A stretch of DNA of 64,000 nucleotides from Leeia oryzae DSM 17879 (GCF_000376945.1 NZ_AQXU01000012.1:23077-87076); one strand, 5' to 3'; positions 18,898-29,646 are shown, counted from the stretch's first letter. Program-made: numbers and translations. Notes: generated by a model from the letters alone, not told the origin.

Positions 18898-19692
18898 TCA
18901 ATTGGTCACAATAATTGCTGGCAAGCCAGCGGCTTCTGCCTTCTTGCGGACGTAATCTGCTTCGTCTTTGGATGCATAGGGGCCTGCTCTCACCTTGCTA
19001 AACTCACCTTTATCGGTATGGACCGTCACAACAAATGCACGGATGCCATGGCCAGACAGTTTTTGCAATAAATCCTTGGCCTTGGAGCCATCATTCAAAG
19101 CGGCAAACTGGACCACATAAGGCTTTTTCTGCTGCTCACTCTTAGCCGCATCTGCTTTAGCAGGAGGTGTCTGCTGTTTATCTGCCAATGCATTCAATGC
19201 CTCTTGCTGCTTTTTAAGCTCGGCAGCTTTTTTGGCATCATCCTGCTGCTTTTGCTTGTCTTGAGCCAGCTTTAGCTGACGCTGCTTCTCGGCATCCAGT
19301 TGGGCCTGTTTGTCTGCAGCTTCTTTCAAGCCTTTGGTGGCCGCCTTGTCGGCAGGCACAGAGGCCGTGCTATCCTGGGTCTCTTTCGGAATTTCTGCCG
19401 TCACCGATTGTGTAGGTGCAGAAACCGCCGCCACCGTTGAAACATCATCACTACTTGCAGGTGCTTCATTTGCAGGGGTGGCCAGCGCAGGCAGTGAATT
19501 TGCATTTTGATCAGGGATTTCAATCTTGACGTCCTGATTGTTGGCTTTAGGCTGAGTATCCAGCACCATCGGCAGTACAATCACCATCAGCAGAACCAAT
19601 GCGATGGCACCAACTAAACGCCTTCTTGCACGCCGCTTTAATAACTGCTGCTCTTCATTCAAGCTCTGAATCTTTGAAACCTTATCATTCAT
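18898..19692 (-). CDS. SPOR-domain protein (DedD-like)
   Basis: The 264-residue product is a single-pass inner-membrane protein with a cytoplasmic basic N-terminus (RRARRRLVG) and one membrane helix (IALVLLMVIVLPMVLD). A low-complexity, Lys/Gln/Ala-rich periplasmic linker with coiled-coil character (residues about 110-175) follows. The C-terminal SPOR domain (PYVVQFAALNDGSKAKDLLQ onwards) binds septal peptidoglycan lacking stem peptides. Position between folC and cvpA matches dedD, a division-associated gene. The long linker is charged and variable. Confidence 0.85.
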   Translation of the reverse strand: MNDKVSKIQSLNEEQQLLKRRARRRLVGAIALVLLMVIVLPMVLDTQPKANNQDVKIEIPDQNANSLPALATPANEAPASSDDVSTVAAVSAPTQSVTAEIPKETQDSTASVPADKAATKGLKEAADKQAQLDAEKQRQLKLAQDKQKQQDDAKKAAELKKQQEALNALADKQQTPPAKADAAKSEQQKKPYVVQFAALNDGSKAKDLLQKLSGHGIRAFVVTVHTDKGEFSKVRAGPYASKDEADYVRKKAEAAGLPAIIVTN

Positions 19693-19724
19693 AGACGATA
19701 TTTCCTGAACACCTCATGTGAGAA

Positions 19725-21023
19725 TTAATGAGATGCATGTCGTTTCTGGGCCAGTGGCAACACTTCGCCAACAGTGATAAAAGAACCGAACACCAGTATC
19801 CTGTCTCGCTCTCCGGCTTGCTTAAATGCTGCATTCCAGGCTAGTTCCGGTGTGTCATAACTATGGGCTACCCCACCTCTGGCAATTATTTTTTCTGCAA
19901 GTTCAATGGCATTGGCGCCACGGGGCGGCGGCAGGCTGGCCAGCATCCAGACATCAATGTGTCCATCTAACAGTGCAATGACAGAATCCACATCCTTGTC
20001 GGCCATCATGCCACACACGGCAAACGTGCGTTCTGCATAACCCAGTTGCGACAAATTACTTGCCAATGCTTTGGCTGCATGAGGGTTATGTCCGACATCC
20101 AGAATAACTTGCGGCTGCCCGGGCAATACCTGAAAACGTCCAGGCAGTTCAACTTCCAAGAGTCCTCTGCGTATCGCCCCCATGCTCACAGGCAAAGTTG
20201 TTTGCAAGCAGGCAATAGCCGCCAATGCAGCAGCAGCATTATTCAGTTGGTAACTGCCCCTCAAGGCCGGTATTGGCAGAGATCGGTAATGCTTTTGCCC
20301 GCACCATGCATTCCATTGGTTTTCGACTCTGCGATACCCGAAGCCATGTTCATCCTGCGCCAGCGGCAACCAGTGCGCCCCGATTGCCCGGGCATGCGCC
20401 TCTACCGTTGCAGGTGGTAACGGATCGGCGCAAATGGCAGGAATGTCTTTGCGGAAGATGCCAGCCTTTTCAAACCCGATCGCCTCTCTTGTATTACCAA
20501 GAAACGCCTGATGATCAAGATCAATGCTGGTAATAACGGTGCATGAAGGCTCGAATGCATTGACGGCATCAAGACGCCCACCCAGACCAACTTCAAGAAT
20601 GATGACATCCACCTTGGCTTGCATAAAAGCAGCCATAGCCGCCAGCGTACCGAATTCGAAGTACGTTAAGGCAACCTCACCTCTACCGGCTTCGACGGCC
20701 TGGAACGATTGGCACAAGGCCAGATCAGTAATCGGAGCCAAGTTGATCCGCACTCGCTCATGATAGCGGATCAGATGAGGAGAACTGTAAACACCAACGC
20801 TAAATCCGGCAGCGCTGTATATACGTTCCATCATGGCACAAACGGATCCTTTACCGTTCGTACCTGCAACCGTAATCACGGGTACTGACGGGGTTAGACC
20901 CATTTGGCTGATCACTGCATGCACACGGTCCAGACCAAGCTCAATCACATGAGCATGCAATGCTTCCAAATGATGAAGCCAGTCATCTACCGAATAACTG
21001 GCTAATTCCTTGGTATCCGGCAT
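19725..21023 (-). CDS. folC: Folylpolyglutamate / dihydrofolate synthase
   Basis: FolC adds glutamate to dihydropteroate and to folates. The 432-residue product is an ATP-dependent Mur-ligase-like protein with the P-loop VAGTNGKGSVCAM, the EVGLGGRLDAVN segment and the HNPHAAKALA motif of the C-terminal domain. Its ATG shares one base with the accD stop (TGATG), so the two are translationally coupled. The accD-folC pairing is typical of proteobacteria. Confidence 0.96.
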   Translation of the reverse strand: MPDTKELASYSVDDWLHHLEALHAHVIELGLDRVHAVISQMGLTPSVPVITVAGTNGKGSVCAMMERIYSAAGFSVGVYSSPHLIRYHERVRINLAPITDLALCQSFQAVEAGRGEVALTYFEFGTLAAMAAFMQAKVDVIILEVGLGGRLDAVNAFEPSCTVITSIDLDHQAFLGNTREAIGFEKAGIFRKDIPAICADPLPPATVEAHARAIGAHWLPLAQDEHGFGYRRVENQWNAWCGQKHYRSLPIPALRGSYQLNNAAAALAAIACLQTTLPVSMGAIRRGLLEVELPGRFQVLPGQPQVILDVGHNPHAAKALASNLSQLGYAERTFAVCGMMADKDVDSVIALLDGHIDVWMLASLPPPRGANAIELAEKIIARGGVAHSYDTPELAWNAAFKQAGERDRILVFGSFITVGEVLPLAQKRHASH

Positions 21024-21892
21024 CAGGCATCCAGAACCGGATTGCGTTGCAACAAGGCAACCAGCTCGGCAACCTGTCTACGCAGATCACGACGATCCAC
21101 GATCATGTCAATGGCACCATGTTCCAGCAGAAACTCTGATCGCTGGAAACCTTCAGGCAAGGTTTCACGAACCGTCTGCTCAATCACGCGCGGGCCGGCA
21201 AAACCGATCAAGGCACCAGGCTCGGCAATGACAACATCACCCAAAAAGGCAAAACTGGCCGATACACCACCCATGGTCGGGTCGGTCAACAAGGAGATAA
21301 ATGGCAAACCTTTAGCAGACAATCTTGTCAGCGCAGCGCTGGTCTTTGACATCTGCATCAATGAGGAAAGGCCTTCCTGCATACGCGCACCACCAGATGC
21401 GGAGACACACATGAAGGGCACGCCTTGTTCAACAGCGGCATTCACGCCACGTACAAACCGCTCGCCCACCACGGACCCCATGGAGCCACCAATGAACTTG
21501 AATTCAAAAGCTGCAATCACGATTGGCTGACGCAGCACTGCACCTTGCATGACCACCAGCGCATCAGTCTCACCAGTGTCATTTTGGGCTGCAGACAAAC
21601 GATCCGGATATTTACGACTATCCTTGAACTTTAGACTGTCGACTGGAGCCACTTCCGCACCAATCTCGAAGCGTCCTTCCGTGTCCAGCAACAAATCCAG
21701 ACGTTGTCTGGCTGACAACGGATTGTGATGGTTACACTTCGGGCATACGTGGTGATTATTTTCCAGGTCCGTACGGTAAAGCACCGCCTCACAAGCAGAA
21801 CACTTGCTCCACAGACCTTCCGGCACAACCGTTTTGCTCCCCGCTGGCTTGCTTTTGATCTTTGGGGGTAACAATTTTTGTAACCAGCTCAT
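21023..21892 (-). CDS. accD: Acetyl-CoA carboxylase carboxyltransferase beta subunit
   Basis: AccD is the beta subunit of the carboxyltransferase that makes malonyl-CoA. The 289-residue product has the N-terminal zinc finger with Cys31, Cys34, Cys50 and Cys53 ([14 protein letters not shown]). The carboxyltransferase core contains [11 protein letters not shown] and [14 protein letters not shown]. It follows trpA by 32 bp, the classic trpA-accD-folC arrangement. Confidence 0.98.
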   Translation of the reverse strand: MSWLQKLLPPKIKSKPAGSKTVVPEGLWSKCSACEAVLYRTDLENNHHVCPKCNHHNPLSARQRLDLLLDTEGRFEIGAEVAPVDSLKFKDSRKYPDRLSAAQNDTGETDALVVMQGAVLRQPIVIAAFEFKFIGGSMGSVVGERFVRGVNAAVEQGVPFMCVSASGGARMQEGLSSLMQMSKTSAALTRLSAKGLPFISLLTDPTMGGVSASFAFLGDVVIAEPGALIGFAGPRVIEQTVRETLPEGFQRSEFLLEHGAIDMIVDRRDLRRQVAELVALLQRNPVLDA

Positions 21893-21924
21893 CCGGTATT
21901 CCTCACTTCAAAATTTCTAATATT

Positions 21925-22737
21925 TCAGCCAACAACCGTGGCTTCATCCATGGCCGTACGCAATGAACGCACCAAAGACTCCAGATTGGTCGCCATTGCA
22001 TCTGCCGGGCTGTTTTCAATTTCTTTCACTAGCCGTGAACCGACAATCACAGCATCTGCGACTTTTGCGACCGCCGCTGCACCTGCGCCATCACTGATGC
22101 CAAAACCCACACCGATAGGTACTTGCAAATTCTCGCGCAAACCAGGCAAACGCTGGCCTACCGCACTGTAATCAACGTGTGCGGCGCCTGTGACCCCCTT
22201 GAGGGAGACATAGTAAACATAACCTCTGGCGCGCTCGGAAATTGCTTTGACACGAAAATCCGGGGTAGTAGGTGCAAGCAGATAGATCGGCGCCAGGTCT
22301 TTTTTCACCAACGCAGAAACCAGTCCATCACTTTCTTCAGGTGGCAAATCTACAATCAAGACACCATCCACACCCGAAGCCGCCGCATTCTCGGCAAATG
22401 CCTCATACCCCATCCGCTCAATCGGATTGGCATACCCCATCAGTACCACAGGGGTTGACGGGTTGGTTTCACGGAATTGCCGGACCATACCCAAAACGTC
22501 TTTCAGACCAACGCCATGCTTCAAGGCACGTTCACTAGCCCGCTGAATCACAGGGCCATCGGCCATCGGGTCAGAAAACGGGATGCCCAGTTCGATTAGA
22601 TCAGCACCACCAGCAACCAGTGCATGCATAAGCGAAACAGTATGTGCAGGTGACGGATCCCCAGCAGTAATGAATGGGATCAACACCTTCTTGCGCTGGC
22701 TTAGCTGACTTTTGAATACATTATCAATTCGAGACAT
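21925..22737 (-). CDS. trpA: Tryptophan synthase alpha chain
   Basis: TrpA cleaves indole-3-glycerol phosphate to indole, which is channelled to TrpB. The 270-residue TIM barrel has the catalytic Glu in DLIELGIPFSDPMADGPVIQ and the catalytic Asp in VDGVLIVDLPPEE. The phosphate-binding GVGFGISDG loop is also present. It begins 21 bp after trpB. Confidence 0.98.
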   Translation of the reverse strand: MSRIDNVFKSQLSQRKKVLIPFITAGDPSPAHTVSLMHALVAGGADLIELGIPFSDPMADGPVIQRASERALKHGVGLKDVLGMVRQFRETNPSTPVVLMGYANPIERMGYEAFAENAAASGVDGVLIVDLPPEESDGLVSALVKKDLAPIYLLAPTTPDFRVKAISERARGYVYYVSLKGVTGAAHVDYSAVGQRLPGLRENLQVPIGVGFGISDGAGAAAVAKVADAVIVGSRLVKEIENSPADAMATNLESLVRSLRTAMDEATVVG

Positions 22738-22758
22738 ATGAGTATGGGCTTTTTCTAA

Positions 22759-23967
22759 TCACAAAGTAATGCCGTCAATCCGCGCAACCGTATTAATATC
22801 CTTATCACCACGGCCAGACAGGTTCACCAGAATCCGTTGATCCTTCGCCAGCGTCGGCGCCAGTTTCTTGGCATAGGCTAACGCATGACTAGACTCCAAA
22901 GCTGGGATTATACCCTCAAAACGGCAAAGATCATGGAAAGCATCCATTGCTTCATCATCCGTCACCGCCGTGTACTGTGCACGCCCCATGTCTTTGAGCC
23001 AGCTGTGCTCAGGTCCGACCCCCGGATAATCAAGGCCTGCAGAGATTGAATGGGTTTCAATGATCTGCCCGTTTTCATCTTGCATCAGATAAGAGCGTGC
23101 GCCATGCAGGACCCCGGGAATCCCCGCTGACAACGGTGCAGCATGCTTGCCGCTTTCAAGTCCCAAGCCACCCGCTTCAACGCCCACCAGCTTGACAGAC
23201 TCATCCTTAAGAAAATCATGGAACATGCCGATTGCGTTAGACCCGCCACCCACACATGCCACCACATAATCCGGCAAATGACCTGTCAGCTCCCGCATCT
23301 GGGCTTTGGCTTCACGACCAATCACGGACAGGAAGTCTCTGACCATCATCGGATAAGGATGCGGACCCGCGGCAGTACCCAGAATGTAGAAGGTATTATC
23401 CACATTGGTGACCCAATCCCTCATGGCTTCATTCAAGGCATCTTTCAGGGTCTTGGAGCCGCTGGATACCGGCACGACAGTTGCGCCCAGTAATTTCATG
23501 CGAAATACATTGGGTGCCTGACGTTGCACGTCCTCTTCACCCATATAAACAACGCACTCCATGCCATAGCGAGCTGCAACGGTCGCTGTTGCGACACCGT
23601 GCTGACCAGCGCCTGTCTCTGCAATTACACGCTTTTTCCCCATGCGCTTGGCCAGCAAAGCCTGACCCAATGCATTCGTAATCTTGTGTGCACCTGTGTG
23701 GTTCAGGTCTTCGCGCTTAAGAAAAATCTGTGCGCCACCAATTTGCTCTGACCAGCGCGCCGCATGGTAAACAGGGTTTGGGCGACCGACAAAATGCTTG
23801 AGCTCATATTCGAATTCACGCACGAACTCGGCATCATTCTTAAAAAAAGCATAACGTTCACGCAATTCGTCCAACGCGGACATCAAGGTTTCAGCGACGT
23901 AAATACCGCCATACGTACCGAAATGACCACGCGCATCAGGAACACTGTAGTAATCTGGCTGACTCAT
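22759..23967 (-). CDS. trpB: Tryptophan synthase beta chain
   Basis: TrpB joins indole and serine to make tryptophan, using PLP. The 402-residue product has the Schiff-base Lys in [20 protein letters not shown], the phosphate-binding GGGSNAIG loop and the [11 protein letters not shown] carboxylate site. It overlaps the trpF stop by 4 bp (ATGA). No leader peptide or attenuator typical of enteric trp operons was seen upstream of trpF, where truA lies instead. Confidence 0.98.
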   Translation of the reverse strand: MSQPDYYSVPDARGHFGTYGGIYVAETLMSALDELRERYAFFKNDAEFVREFEYELKHFVGRPNPVYHAARWSEQIGGAQIFLKREDLNHTGAHKITNALGQALLAKRMGKKRVIAETGAGQHGVATATVAARYGMECVVYMGEEDVQRQAPNVFRMKLLGATVVPVSSGSKTLKDALNEAMRDWVTNVDNTFYILGTAAGPHPYPMMVRDFLSVIGREAKAQMRELTGHLPDYVVACVGGGSNAIGMFHDFLKDESVKLVGVEAGGLGLESGKHAAPLSAGIPGVLHGARSYLMQDENGQIIETHSISAGLDYPGVGPEHSWLKDMGRAQYTAVTDDEAMDAFHDLCRFEGIIPALESSHALAYAKKLAPTLAKDQRILVNLSGRGDKDINTVARIDGITL

Positions 23968-24614
23968 GCTTGCTCCGTTAATTCACTTTTCATGACTGCA
24001 TTAATAAATGCACTGATTTTGAGATCGTCCTTGACGCCTTTTGAGGCCTCAACCCCGCCAGACACATCGACTGCCCATGGTCTGACCCGTGCTATTGCAC
24101 GGCCAACATTTCCAGCGTCCAGCCCACCGGCCAAAATCACGGGCAGGGCCAATCGCTCGGGAATAAGCTGCCAATCAAACTGCTCACCCGTACCACCCGG
24201 CACACCGGGCACATAAGCATCCAGCAGCAAACCGGCAGCATCAGAATACATTTCTGCGTATTGTACCAAATCCAGCCCCGGTTTGACCCTAACTGCTTTG
24301 ATATATGGTCGCTTAAATTGCCTGCAGTAAGCAGGCGACTCATCACCATGAAACTGTAACAGGTCCAGACCGGTCTCTTCCATGGTGTGGTAGACATCGG
24401 CATCATCCGCATCTACAAACAGGCCAACGCGGGTTACAAACGCAGGGACAAGCCTTACAAGGTCGCACGCCTTATCCACGGATACCGCACGCGGGCTTGG
24501 CGAATAAAACACAAAGCCGAGCGCATCAGCGCCGGCATTGACCGCTGACTGAACATCCTGAGCTCTGGTTAACCCGCAGATTTTTACCCGAACCCTAGCC
24601 TGTTTAAGAGACAT
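23964..24614 (-). CDS. trpF: Phosphoribosylanthranilate isomerase
   Basis: TrpF isomerises phosphoribosylanthranilate in tryptophan synthesis. The 216-residue TIM barrel has the catalytic Cys in [12 protein letters not shown] and the catalytic Asp in [17 protein letters not shown]. It is a stand-alone enzyme, not the TrpC-TrpF fusion of enterics. It lies 12 bp after truA and overlaps trpB by 4 bp. Confidence 0.97.
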   Translation of the reverse strand: MSLKQARVRVKICGLTRAQDVQSAVNAGADALGFVFYSPSPRAVSVDKACDLVRLVPAFVTRVGLFVDADDADVYHTMEETGLDLLQFHGDESPAYCRQFKRPYIKAVRVKPGLDLVQYAEMYSDAAGLLLDAYVPGVPGGTGEQFDWQLIPERLALPVILAGGLDAGNVGRAIARVRPWAVDVSGGVEASKGVKDDLKISAFINAVMKSELTEQA

Positions 24615-24626
24615 ATGTTTCCTTCG

Positions 24627-25427
24627 CTACCACGCCAGCCTGCCTGTTGTATTCCAGGTTGGCAGGGCATACTCATCCGGATAAAGCACCCCGGCAAGAT
24701 ACAGGCCTTCGGCTGCAAACATAGGCGCTGCCTTGTGGCGATCTTTGCCGTCGAGCACCTCTTTCACCCAGCCTGGTTGTACTTTCTGCGTGCCCACATG
24801 GATCAATGCGCCCACCAGATTTCTGACCATATGATGAAGAAATGCATTTGCGGTTGCCTGCACTTCTACTAAGACGCCATTCGAAGGCTGCGTACTAGCC
24901 AAAGCCACATTTAATAATTCAAGATTTTTAACGGGGGACTTCGCCTGACACTCGCTAGACCGGAATGCGCTGAAATCATGCTCACCCAAAAGCAAACCAG
25001 CGGCCTCCTGCATGAGAGACAAATCCAGTTTTTGATGTAACCAGCCAACCTGCCCTGCCAGCAGCGTTGGGCGAACAGGATGAGAGTAGATGAAATAACG
25101 ATAATGCCGTTTGATAGCGGAGAAACGGGCATGAAAACGTTCATCAACAGGGCGAGCCCACATGACAGCCACATCGTCCGACATAAAACTGTTAACCCCG
25201 CGGACCCAAGCCATTTCAGGTCGATGCACCTCAACATCCACATGCACAACCTGCATGGATGCGTGCACACCCCGATCTGTTCTACCCGCTGCATGCACAG
25301 CCACCGGATGGCCAGCAATAGCTTCAATCGCCTTTTCAAGATGCGACTGAACTGTCTGGCAATCGGGCTGTCGTTGCCAACCGGCAAAACGATTCCCTCT
25401 GTATTCTACCCCAAGAGCCCAACGCAT
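24627..25427 (-). CDS. truA: tRNA pseudouridine38-40 synthase
   Basis: TruA makes pseudouridine at positions 38-40 of the tRNA anticodon arm. The 266-residue product has the catalytic Asp51 in GRTDRGVHA and the family regions RYFIYSHPVRP and ANAFLHHMVRNLVG. ATG at 25427 (MRWALGVEYRGNRFAGW) was chosen. A longer in-frame start at 25526 lies within the fimV terminator region and adds non-family residues. It heads the truA-trpF-trpB-trpA run. Confidence 0.95.
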   Translation of the reverse strand: MRWALGVEYRGNRFAGWQRQPDCQTVQSHLEKAIEAIAGHPVAVHAAGRTDRGVHASMQVVHVDVEVHRPEMAWVRGVNSFMSDDVAVMWARPVDERFHARFSAIKRHYRYFIYSHPVRPTLLAGQVGWLHQKLDLSLMQEAAGLLLGEHDFSAFRSSECQAKSPVKNLELLNVALASTQPSNGVLVEVQATANAFLHHMVRNLVGALIHVGTQKVQPGWVKEVLDGKDRHKAAPMFAAEGLYLAGVLYPDEYALPTWNTTGRLAW

Positions 25428-25473
25428 TGAATGTCCGTCGTCTTTCAAACCTGAAGCCAATCTGTTCGTACAC

Positions 25474-25514
25474 AAAAAAACACAGCAATTGGTAAACAAT
25501 TGCTGTGTTTTTTT
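25474..25514. terminator. Strong hairpin terminator between fimV and truA
   Basis: Perfect arms CACAGCAATTG (25481-25491) and CAATTGCTGTG (25497-25507) are flanked by seven A on the left and seven T on the right. The stem can therefore act as an intrinsic terminator on either strand. On the minus strand it ends fimV transcription and separates fimV from the truA-trp operon. Confidence 0.85.
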
Positions 25515-25558
25515 GTTATCCAGCAAAGACTGGATTGTAACGTCTTGTTACCGAATCG

Positions 25559-28330
25559 TCAGCTTAAAGTATTCAGTAGCCTGTTAGCTTCCGCTTGCTG
25601 CTGAGCAGAGCCCTCAGTCAATACTTCCTCCAGAATCTCTTTGGCACCCTCATTATCCCCCATCTCGATATAAGCCTTTGCAAGGTCAAGCTTGGTCGCA
25701 GCAGGATCATCTGCATTAGTTGCGTCAAGACTTGGTTCCTCCATATCAGGCACATCTCCCAGATCGAGACTCAAACTATCCAAGTCCAGAGAGAAGTCAT
25801 CACCGGAAGGGGTCGCTGGTTCTTCAACCGCTAATGACGGTGGTGCTTCTTGCACTGCCACAGCTTCAGAAGAAGGTACTTCTGGTTTTGATGGCTCGCC
25901 AAAATCACTACCCAAGTCAAAGTCAAAGTCGAGCAAATTGGCATCAGCTGGTGAAGCAGACAATTCTTCAGCAGCTTCACCTGGCGCGTCATCCGTATTC
26001 AACTCAATCCCGCCGAGATCTTCTAGTGGCTCATCCTCAACTTCTGATAACGCCAGAGAATCTTCTTCGGTCGTCAATTCTGGTACTGGCTCAAGCGTCG
26101 GTGCAGCAGTATGCTCTTCAACCGTATCAAACCCGAGATCACCGATATCAAAATCCAGCATGCCGCTACTGTCAGATGCAGGCACCTCAGGCGCCACTGC
26201 AGGTTCTTCCTGAGTAAGTTCAGGCACATCTTCATTTACAGAAGGTACTTGCGTCTCGACAGGAAGATCAAATACAGGCAAACCGCCAAAATCCAGGGAG
26301 TTATCATCCGCTACGGGCTTCTCTTCTTCTTGCGCAGCTGATGCTAGAGGCGAAATTTCTTCCGCAACACCCAGCACATCCTCAGCCTGGTGCTGACTTC
26401 CCTCAAGACCAGAAGAAGGTTGTTCAGCCTCGGCTCCGGCATCGGTTCCATACATCACATTACCGGGATCCAGGATGCGTCCCATTTCTGCAGCCTTAGC
26501 CCAATGTACGCCTTGCGCCTTGGTCTGATCATGCAATTCGTTGGCATGGGTTTCAAAGTTGCCAACGTCTTTGCGATTGAAATAAATTTCCATCAATTTC
26601 AAGCGCACTTCCTGCCTTGTCGCATCTTTTGCCAATGCATCTTTCAGAATCTCTTCTGCCTGTGGATCTCTGCCGTAAGCGAGATACACCTCTGCCTCGG
26701 CGATTGGATCCACTTCATCTGTATCAATCGCGCCAAGGCCTTCCCGACTAAAGTCCGTCAGGAACGAATTTTCAGTCACACCGGTATTGATAATTGCACC
26801 ACCAGTGCTGCCAATATTGGTATTAGCGCGCAAATCGCTACCCGTGATGATGCTGTCAGAAAAAGCAACATTACGCCGTCTGCGCCATATCAGCAGGCCA
26901 CCAAGCAATGCAATTACCCCTGCACCACCACCTACCAATGGCAAATTCTGCATCACTTGATCCATGAGCGTAGGCTCTGGTTCTTCCGGCATGAAGACAA
27001 CTTTTGGCTTTTTGTTTTTCTTGGCCGGCTGAGAAGCCACCACTTCCACAGGCACCGATGCAACTACTTCAGCGGGCTTGGATGCAATCTGTTCTACAGG
27101 TTTGGATGCAACACCTTCAGGCTTGGAAGCAGCAGCCTCTTTCACAGCCTGTTGTTCAACTTTTGCACCGGTACTACTTTTCAACTCCAGCAATTGCTTG
27201 AGCTTTTTGTTCATGCTTTCAAGTTCAGCAAGCCGCGCAGCAGTTTCTTTGACTGTCCGGTCTTTGGCGACGGCCTCATCCTGCAACGCATTAATTTTAT
27301 CTTGCAGGGATTTGATCTGCTGCCCGTCTTTTGTCGCTTTGCCCAATTCAGCCTGAGACAGTTTGACAATGTCTTTGCTGGCAGCTTGTGCAGGAGCAGA
27401 TTTGTCTTCTACTTTTGCCGTTACCTTGCCCGATGCAACGTTACTGCTAGCGGCGGCAGGTTGCGTATTAGCAGCAACAGCGCCTGCAAGCTTCTGTTTG
27501 TACGCTTGCCAGTTTTCAGCCTGAACCTTGATTTCCTTGTGTGCATCTTCCGCGCTTAGAGATTTCACTTCATTCGCGTCAGGCATCTTGATGATGCTAC
27601 CCACTTTGAGCAAGTTCATGTTCTGGCGATCAAATGCTGTCGGATTGGCCTTGTATAGTCCAACCAGCATCTGGTCAAGGGTCACGTCCGTTGCTTTATT
27701 CCGGGCAGCAATCGCCGCAAGCGTATCACCACGTTTTACTTTGTAGTCGGATGTTTGCGATGACTGACTGTCAGCCGGATTTTCTTCAGGCTTTGGCTGT
27801 GCTTCTGAGGAGATTTTGGCCGGCTTGCTAACCACTTTGGTTTTGCGTTTGGCTGTTGATTTGCTGGTAGTCTTTGGCAAATCAACCATAACAGGTTGCT
27901 GTGCCTGACTTGTTGCAGTGTTAGCCGTATAGTCAGCAGGATCAAGAAGTGCGGTGAATTCTTTTACCATTTTCCCGGAAGGCCAGGAAAGCTCCACCAG
28001 CATGTCAATAAAAGGTTCGTTGATTGGCTGGTTGGTTGTGACCCGGATATAAGAGCGATTCGCACGCTTCTCGATCGCAAATCGAGCGGCCGCCAAGTGC
28101 GACGGAAACTCAATCTTTGCATCTTTGAAAGCTTCTGCCGAAGCCAGCCTGATCATGAAACTTGTCGGATCTTCATTCGGGGCCGTGGCCAGTTCAATTT
28201 CCGCACTCAGCGGTTGACCAAGTCCGGAAAGCACCGTCAACTTACCCAAACCTGCAGCATTTACTGAATAGGGCAGTACGATGAATGCGGCAGCCATTAA
28301 TCCGGCTTTTGTTTTAGCGTTCACGGGCAC
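25559..28330 (-). CDS. fimV: FimV/HubP-type pole-organising protein
   Basis: FimV proteins organise the cell pole and promote type IV pilus function and motility. The 923-residue product has a signal peptide and a FimV N-terminal domain (LGKLTVLSGLGQPLSAEIEL). A LysM domain binds peptidoglycan (YKVKRGDTLAAIAARNKATD), and a coiled coil precedes one membrane helix (LVGGGAGVIALLGGLLIWRR). A long acidic cytoplasmic region with TPR-like segments (AEVYLAYGRDPQAEEILKDA) ends in the FimV C-terminal domain (LAKAYIEMGDNEGAKEILEE). The start is GTG at 28330, with AAGGAG 9-14 nt upstream. The acidic repeats are rich in Glu, Asp and Pro, as usual for the family. Confidence 0.93.
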   Translation of the reverse strand: MPVNAKTKAGLMAAAFIVLPYSVNAAGLGKLTVLSGLGQPLSAEIELATAPNEDPTSFMIRLASAEAFKDAKIEFPSHLAAARFAIEKRANRSYIRVTTNQPINEPFIDMLVELSWPSGKMVKEFTALLDPADYTANTATSQAQQPVMVDLPKTTSKSTAKRKTKVVSKPAKISSEAQPKPEENPADSQSSQTSDYKVKRGDTLAAIAARNKATDVTLDQMLVGLYKANPTAFDRQNMNLLKVGSIIKMPDANEVKSLSAEDAHKEIKVQAENWQAYKQKLAGAVAANTQPAAASSNVASGKVTAKVEDKSAPAQAASKDIVKLSQAELGKATKDGQQIKSLQDKINALQDEAVAKDRTVKETAARLAELESMNKKLKQLLELKSSTGAKVEQQAVKEAAASKPEGVASKPVEQIASKPAEVVASVPVEVVASQPAKKNKKPKVVFMPEEPEPTLMDQVMQNLPLVGGGAGVIALLGGLLIWRRRRNVAFSDSIITGSDLRANTNIGSTGGAIINTGVTENSFLTDFSREGLGAIDTDEVDPIAEAEVYLAYGRDPQAEEILKDALAKDATRQEVRLKLMEIYFNRKDVGNFETHANELHDQTKAQGVHWAKAAEMGRILDPGNVMYGTDAGAEAEQPSSGLEGSQHQAEDVLGVAEEISPLASAAQEEEKPVADDNSLDFGGLPVFDLPVETQVPSVNEDVPELTQEEPAVAPEVPASDSSGMLDFDIGDLGFDTVEEHTAAPTLEPVPELTTEEDSLALSEVEDEPLEDLGGIELNTDDAPGEAAEELSASPADANLLDFDFDLGSDFGEPSKPEVPSSEAVAVQEAPPSLAVEEPATPSGDDFSLDLDSLSLDLGDVPDMEEPSLDATNADDPAATKLDLAKAYIEMGDNEGAKEILEEVLTEGSAQQQAEANRLLNTLS

Positions 28331-28517
28331 GATGCCTCTCCTTGGCCAAGCAAAAATGTTTTTAGACGTTATATTTTAAAATAACATCATGATGTTAGCG
28401 CTGCAAGTTTATCATTAACATGAGTTATATCACGCAGAAAGCTATTTTTAATCATTATTTCATTAAAAATCAGCGCTCAAGCTTAGCACCGAGAAAAAAT
28501 GACGTATAAATTTAATC

Positions 28518-29495
28518 TCAATCTTTGATTGAATCTAGCAAATTAACAACACTTTTTGCGGTTAGCGCAATCGAATCAGCTGTCAGCCAGCAGGTAAAAC
28601 GCGTTGCGGATACTTGTTTCAGCCTGCTGACATAAATACTGGATTTGCCAATCACATCAATTGGCGTCATATAACCGCCGGCTTTGGCTTCATCAATTCG
28701 TTTCAATGACGCATGAGCATCAATCAGGTCCGTCAGCTTGGTATTGGCATCAACAGGATAACAAAGATCAATCACTAACTTGATTGCCGTTCCATAAAAT
28801 ACCGGTACTTGAACGGCTGTAGCTGAAAGCGCCATTTCGCTACCATCAGAATGTTGCTGAATATCTGCCAGCAAGCCAGCCTCAAGCTGCGTATCACCTT
28901 CATCATTAAACAACCCGACCTGGGGAATGGCATTAAACGCAGCACGCACAGGAAATGCAGCAATTTCTATGTCCTGGTTATTAAACAAGCCAATGGTTTG
29001 CTGCGCCAGTTCTTCCACCCCAGCTCGCCCCCTGGCAGCTGCAGGTTGCAGTAAAGTTGCATCCACGGCAGCAATACCATGTTCTTCTTCAAACACTTGC
29101 AACAACGGTTTAAGAATTGCAAACGCGGGTGTCACAAACCTGACCTCTTGGGCATCTTCCGGCCACTCACATCCTGGCATCATGGAGTCGCCATTAGACA
29201 GCTGTGATACACGTACAATCTTGTTGCCTTTGGCGACGGCACGAGGGATAAACCGATCTGCAACAATATCCGGCACAGCAAAAATCGAAATATCCACTTG
29301 CGAGAAGTCAAAATCATCCAGCGTTCTGACTGATAAGTCCCGCCCCTGAAAGTGCAAAGTTTCTCCAAACGACTCAGCGGATGCAACTGCAAATACCTCA
29401 TCAAACTCAAGAGTCGAGTCTGCCAGCGCATCCAGCACAGACTCACCGACCACACCAGTTGCACCAACTACCGCAAGAGAAGCTTTTTTATTCAT
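28518..29495 (-). CDS. usg: Usg-type aspartate-semialdehyde dehydrogenase paralogue
   Basis: The 325-residue product has the fold of aspartate-semialdehyde dehydrogenase, with NADP-binding LAVVGATGVVGESVL at the N-terminus. It lacks the catalytic Cys of the active enzyme: the NCT-type motif is replaced by VTPAFAILKPLL. This matches the Usg-1 group of Asd homologues, which have no established activity. It follows the true asd by 151 bp, with a hairpin between them. The AAARGRAGVEELAQQT segment is shared with the family. Function is unknown. Confidence 0.85.
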   Translation of the reverse strand: MNKKASLAVVGATGVVGESVLDALADSTLEFDEVFAVASAESFGETLHFQGRDLSVRTLDDFDFSQVDISIFAVPDIVADRFIPRAVAKGNKIVRVSQLSNGDSMMPGCEWPEDAQEVRFVTPAFAILKPLLQVFEEEHGIAAVDATLLQPAAARGRAGVEELAQQTIGLFNNQDIEIAAFPVRAAFNAIPQVGLFNDEGDTQLEAGLLADIQQHSDGSEMALSATAVQVPVFYGTAIKLVIDLCYPVDANTKLTDLIDAHASLKRIDEAKAGGYMTPIDVIGKSSIYVSRLKQVSATRFTCWLTADSIALTAKSVVNLLDSIKD

Positions 29496-29581
29496 TAACC
29501 AACCACCTTTAATTCAATCATCAAAAAAACGTATTTACCGGCAAAAACCGGCATGCGTCTCTTAAAGCCCGTTTACAAGCA

Positions 29582-29609
29582 CAAAGGGCGCCTCAAGTTG
29601 CGCCCTTTG
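29582..29609 (-). terminator. Perfect hairpin between asd and usg
   Basis: A 10-bp perfect stem CAAAGGGCGC (29582-29591) / GCGCCCTTTG (29600-29609) with an 8-nt loop lies 37 bp after the asd stop. There is no clear U-run on either strand, so it may be a weak terminator or an mRNA-stabilising structure that sets the asd/usg ratio. Confidence 0.5.
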
Positions 29610-29646
29610 CATGTTACTTAGCTATCAGCATAGCCAGATTTGCATC

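Noticed and set aside
26390..27559. A 389-codon open frame on the plus strand opposite fimV
   Set aside because: The translated sequence is low in motifs and rich in Cys/Phe/His runs typical of antisense to Glu/Lys-rich coding; fimV is clear on the other strand.
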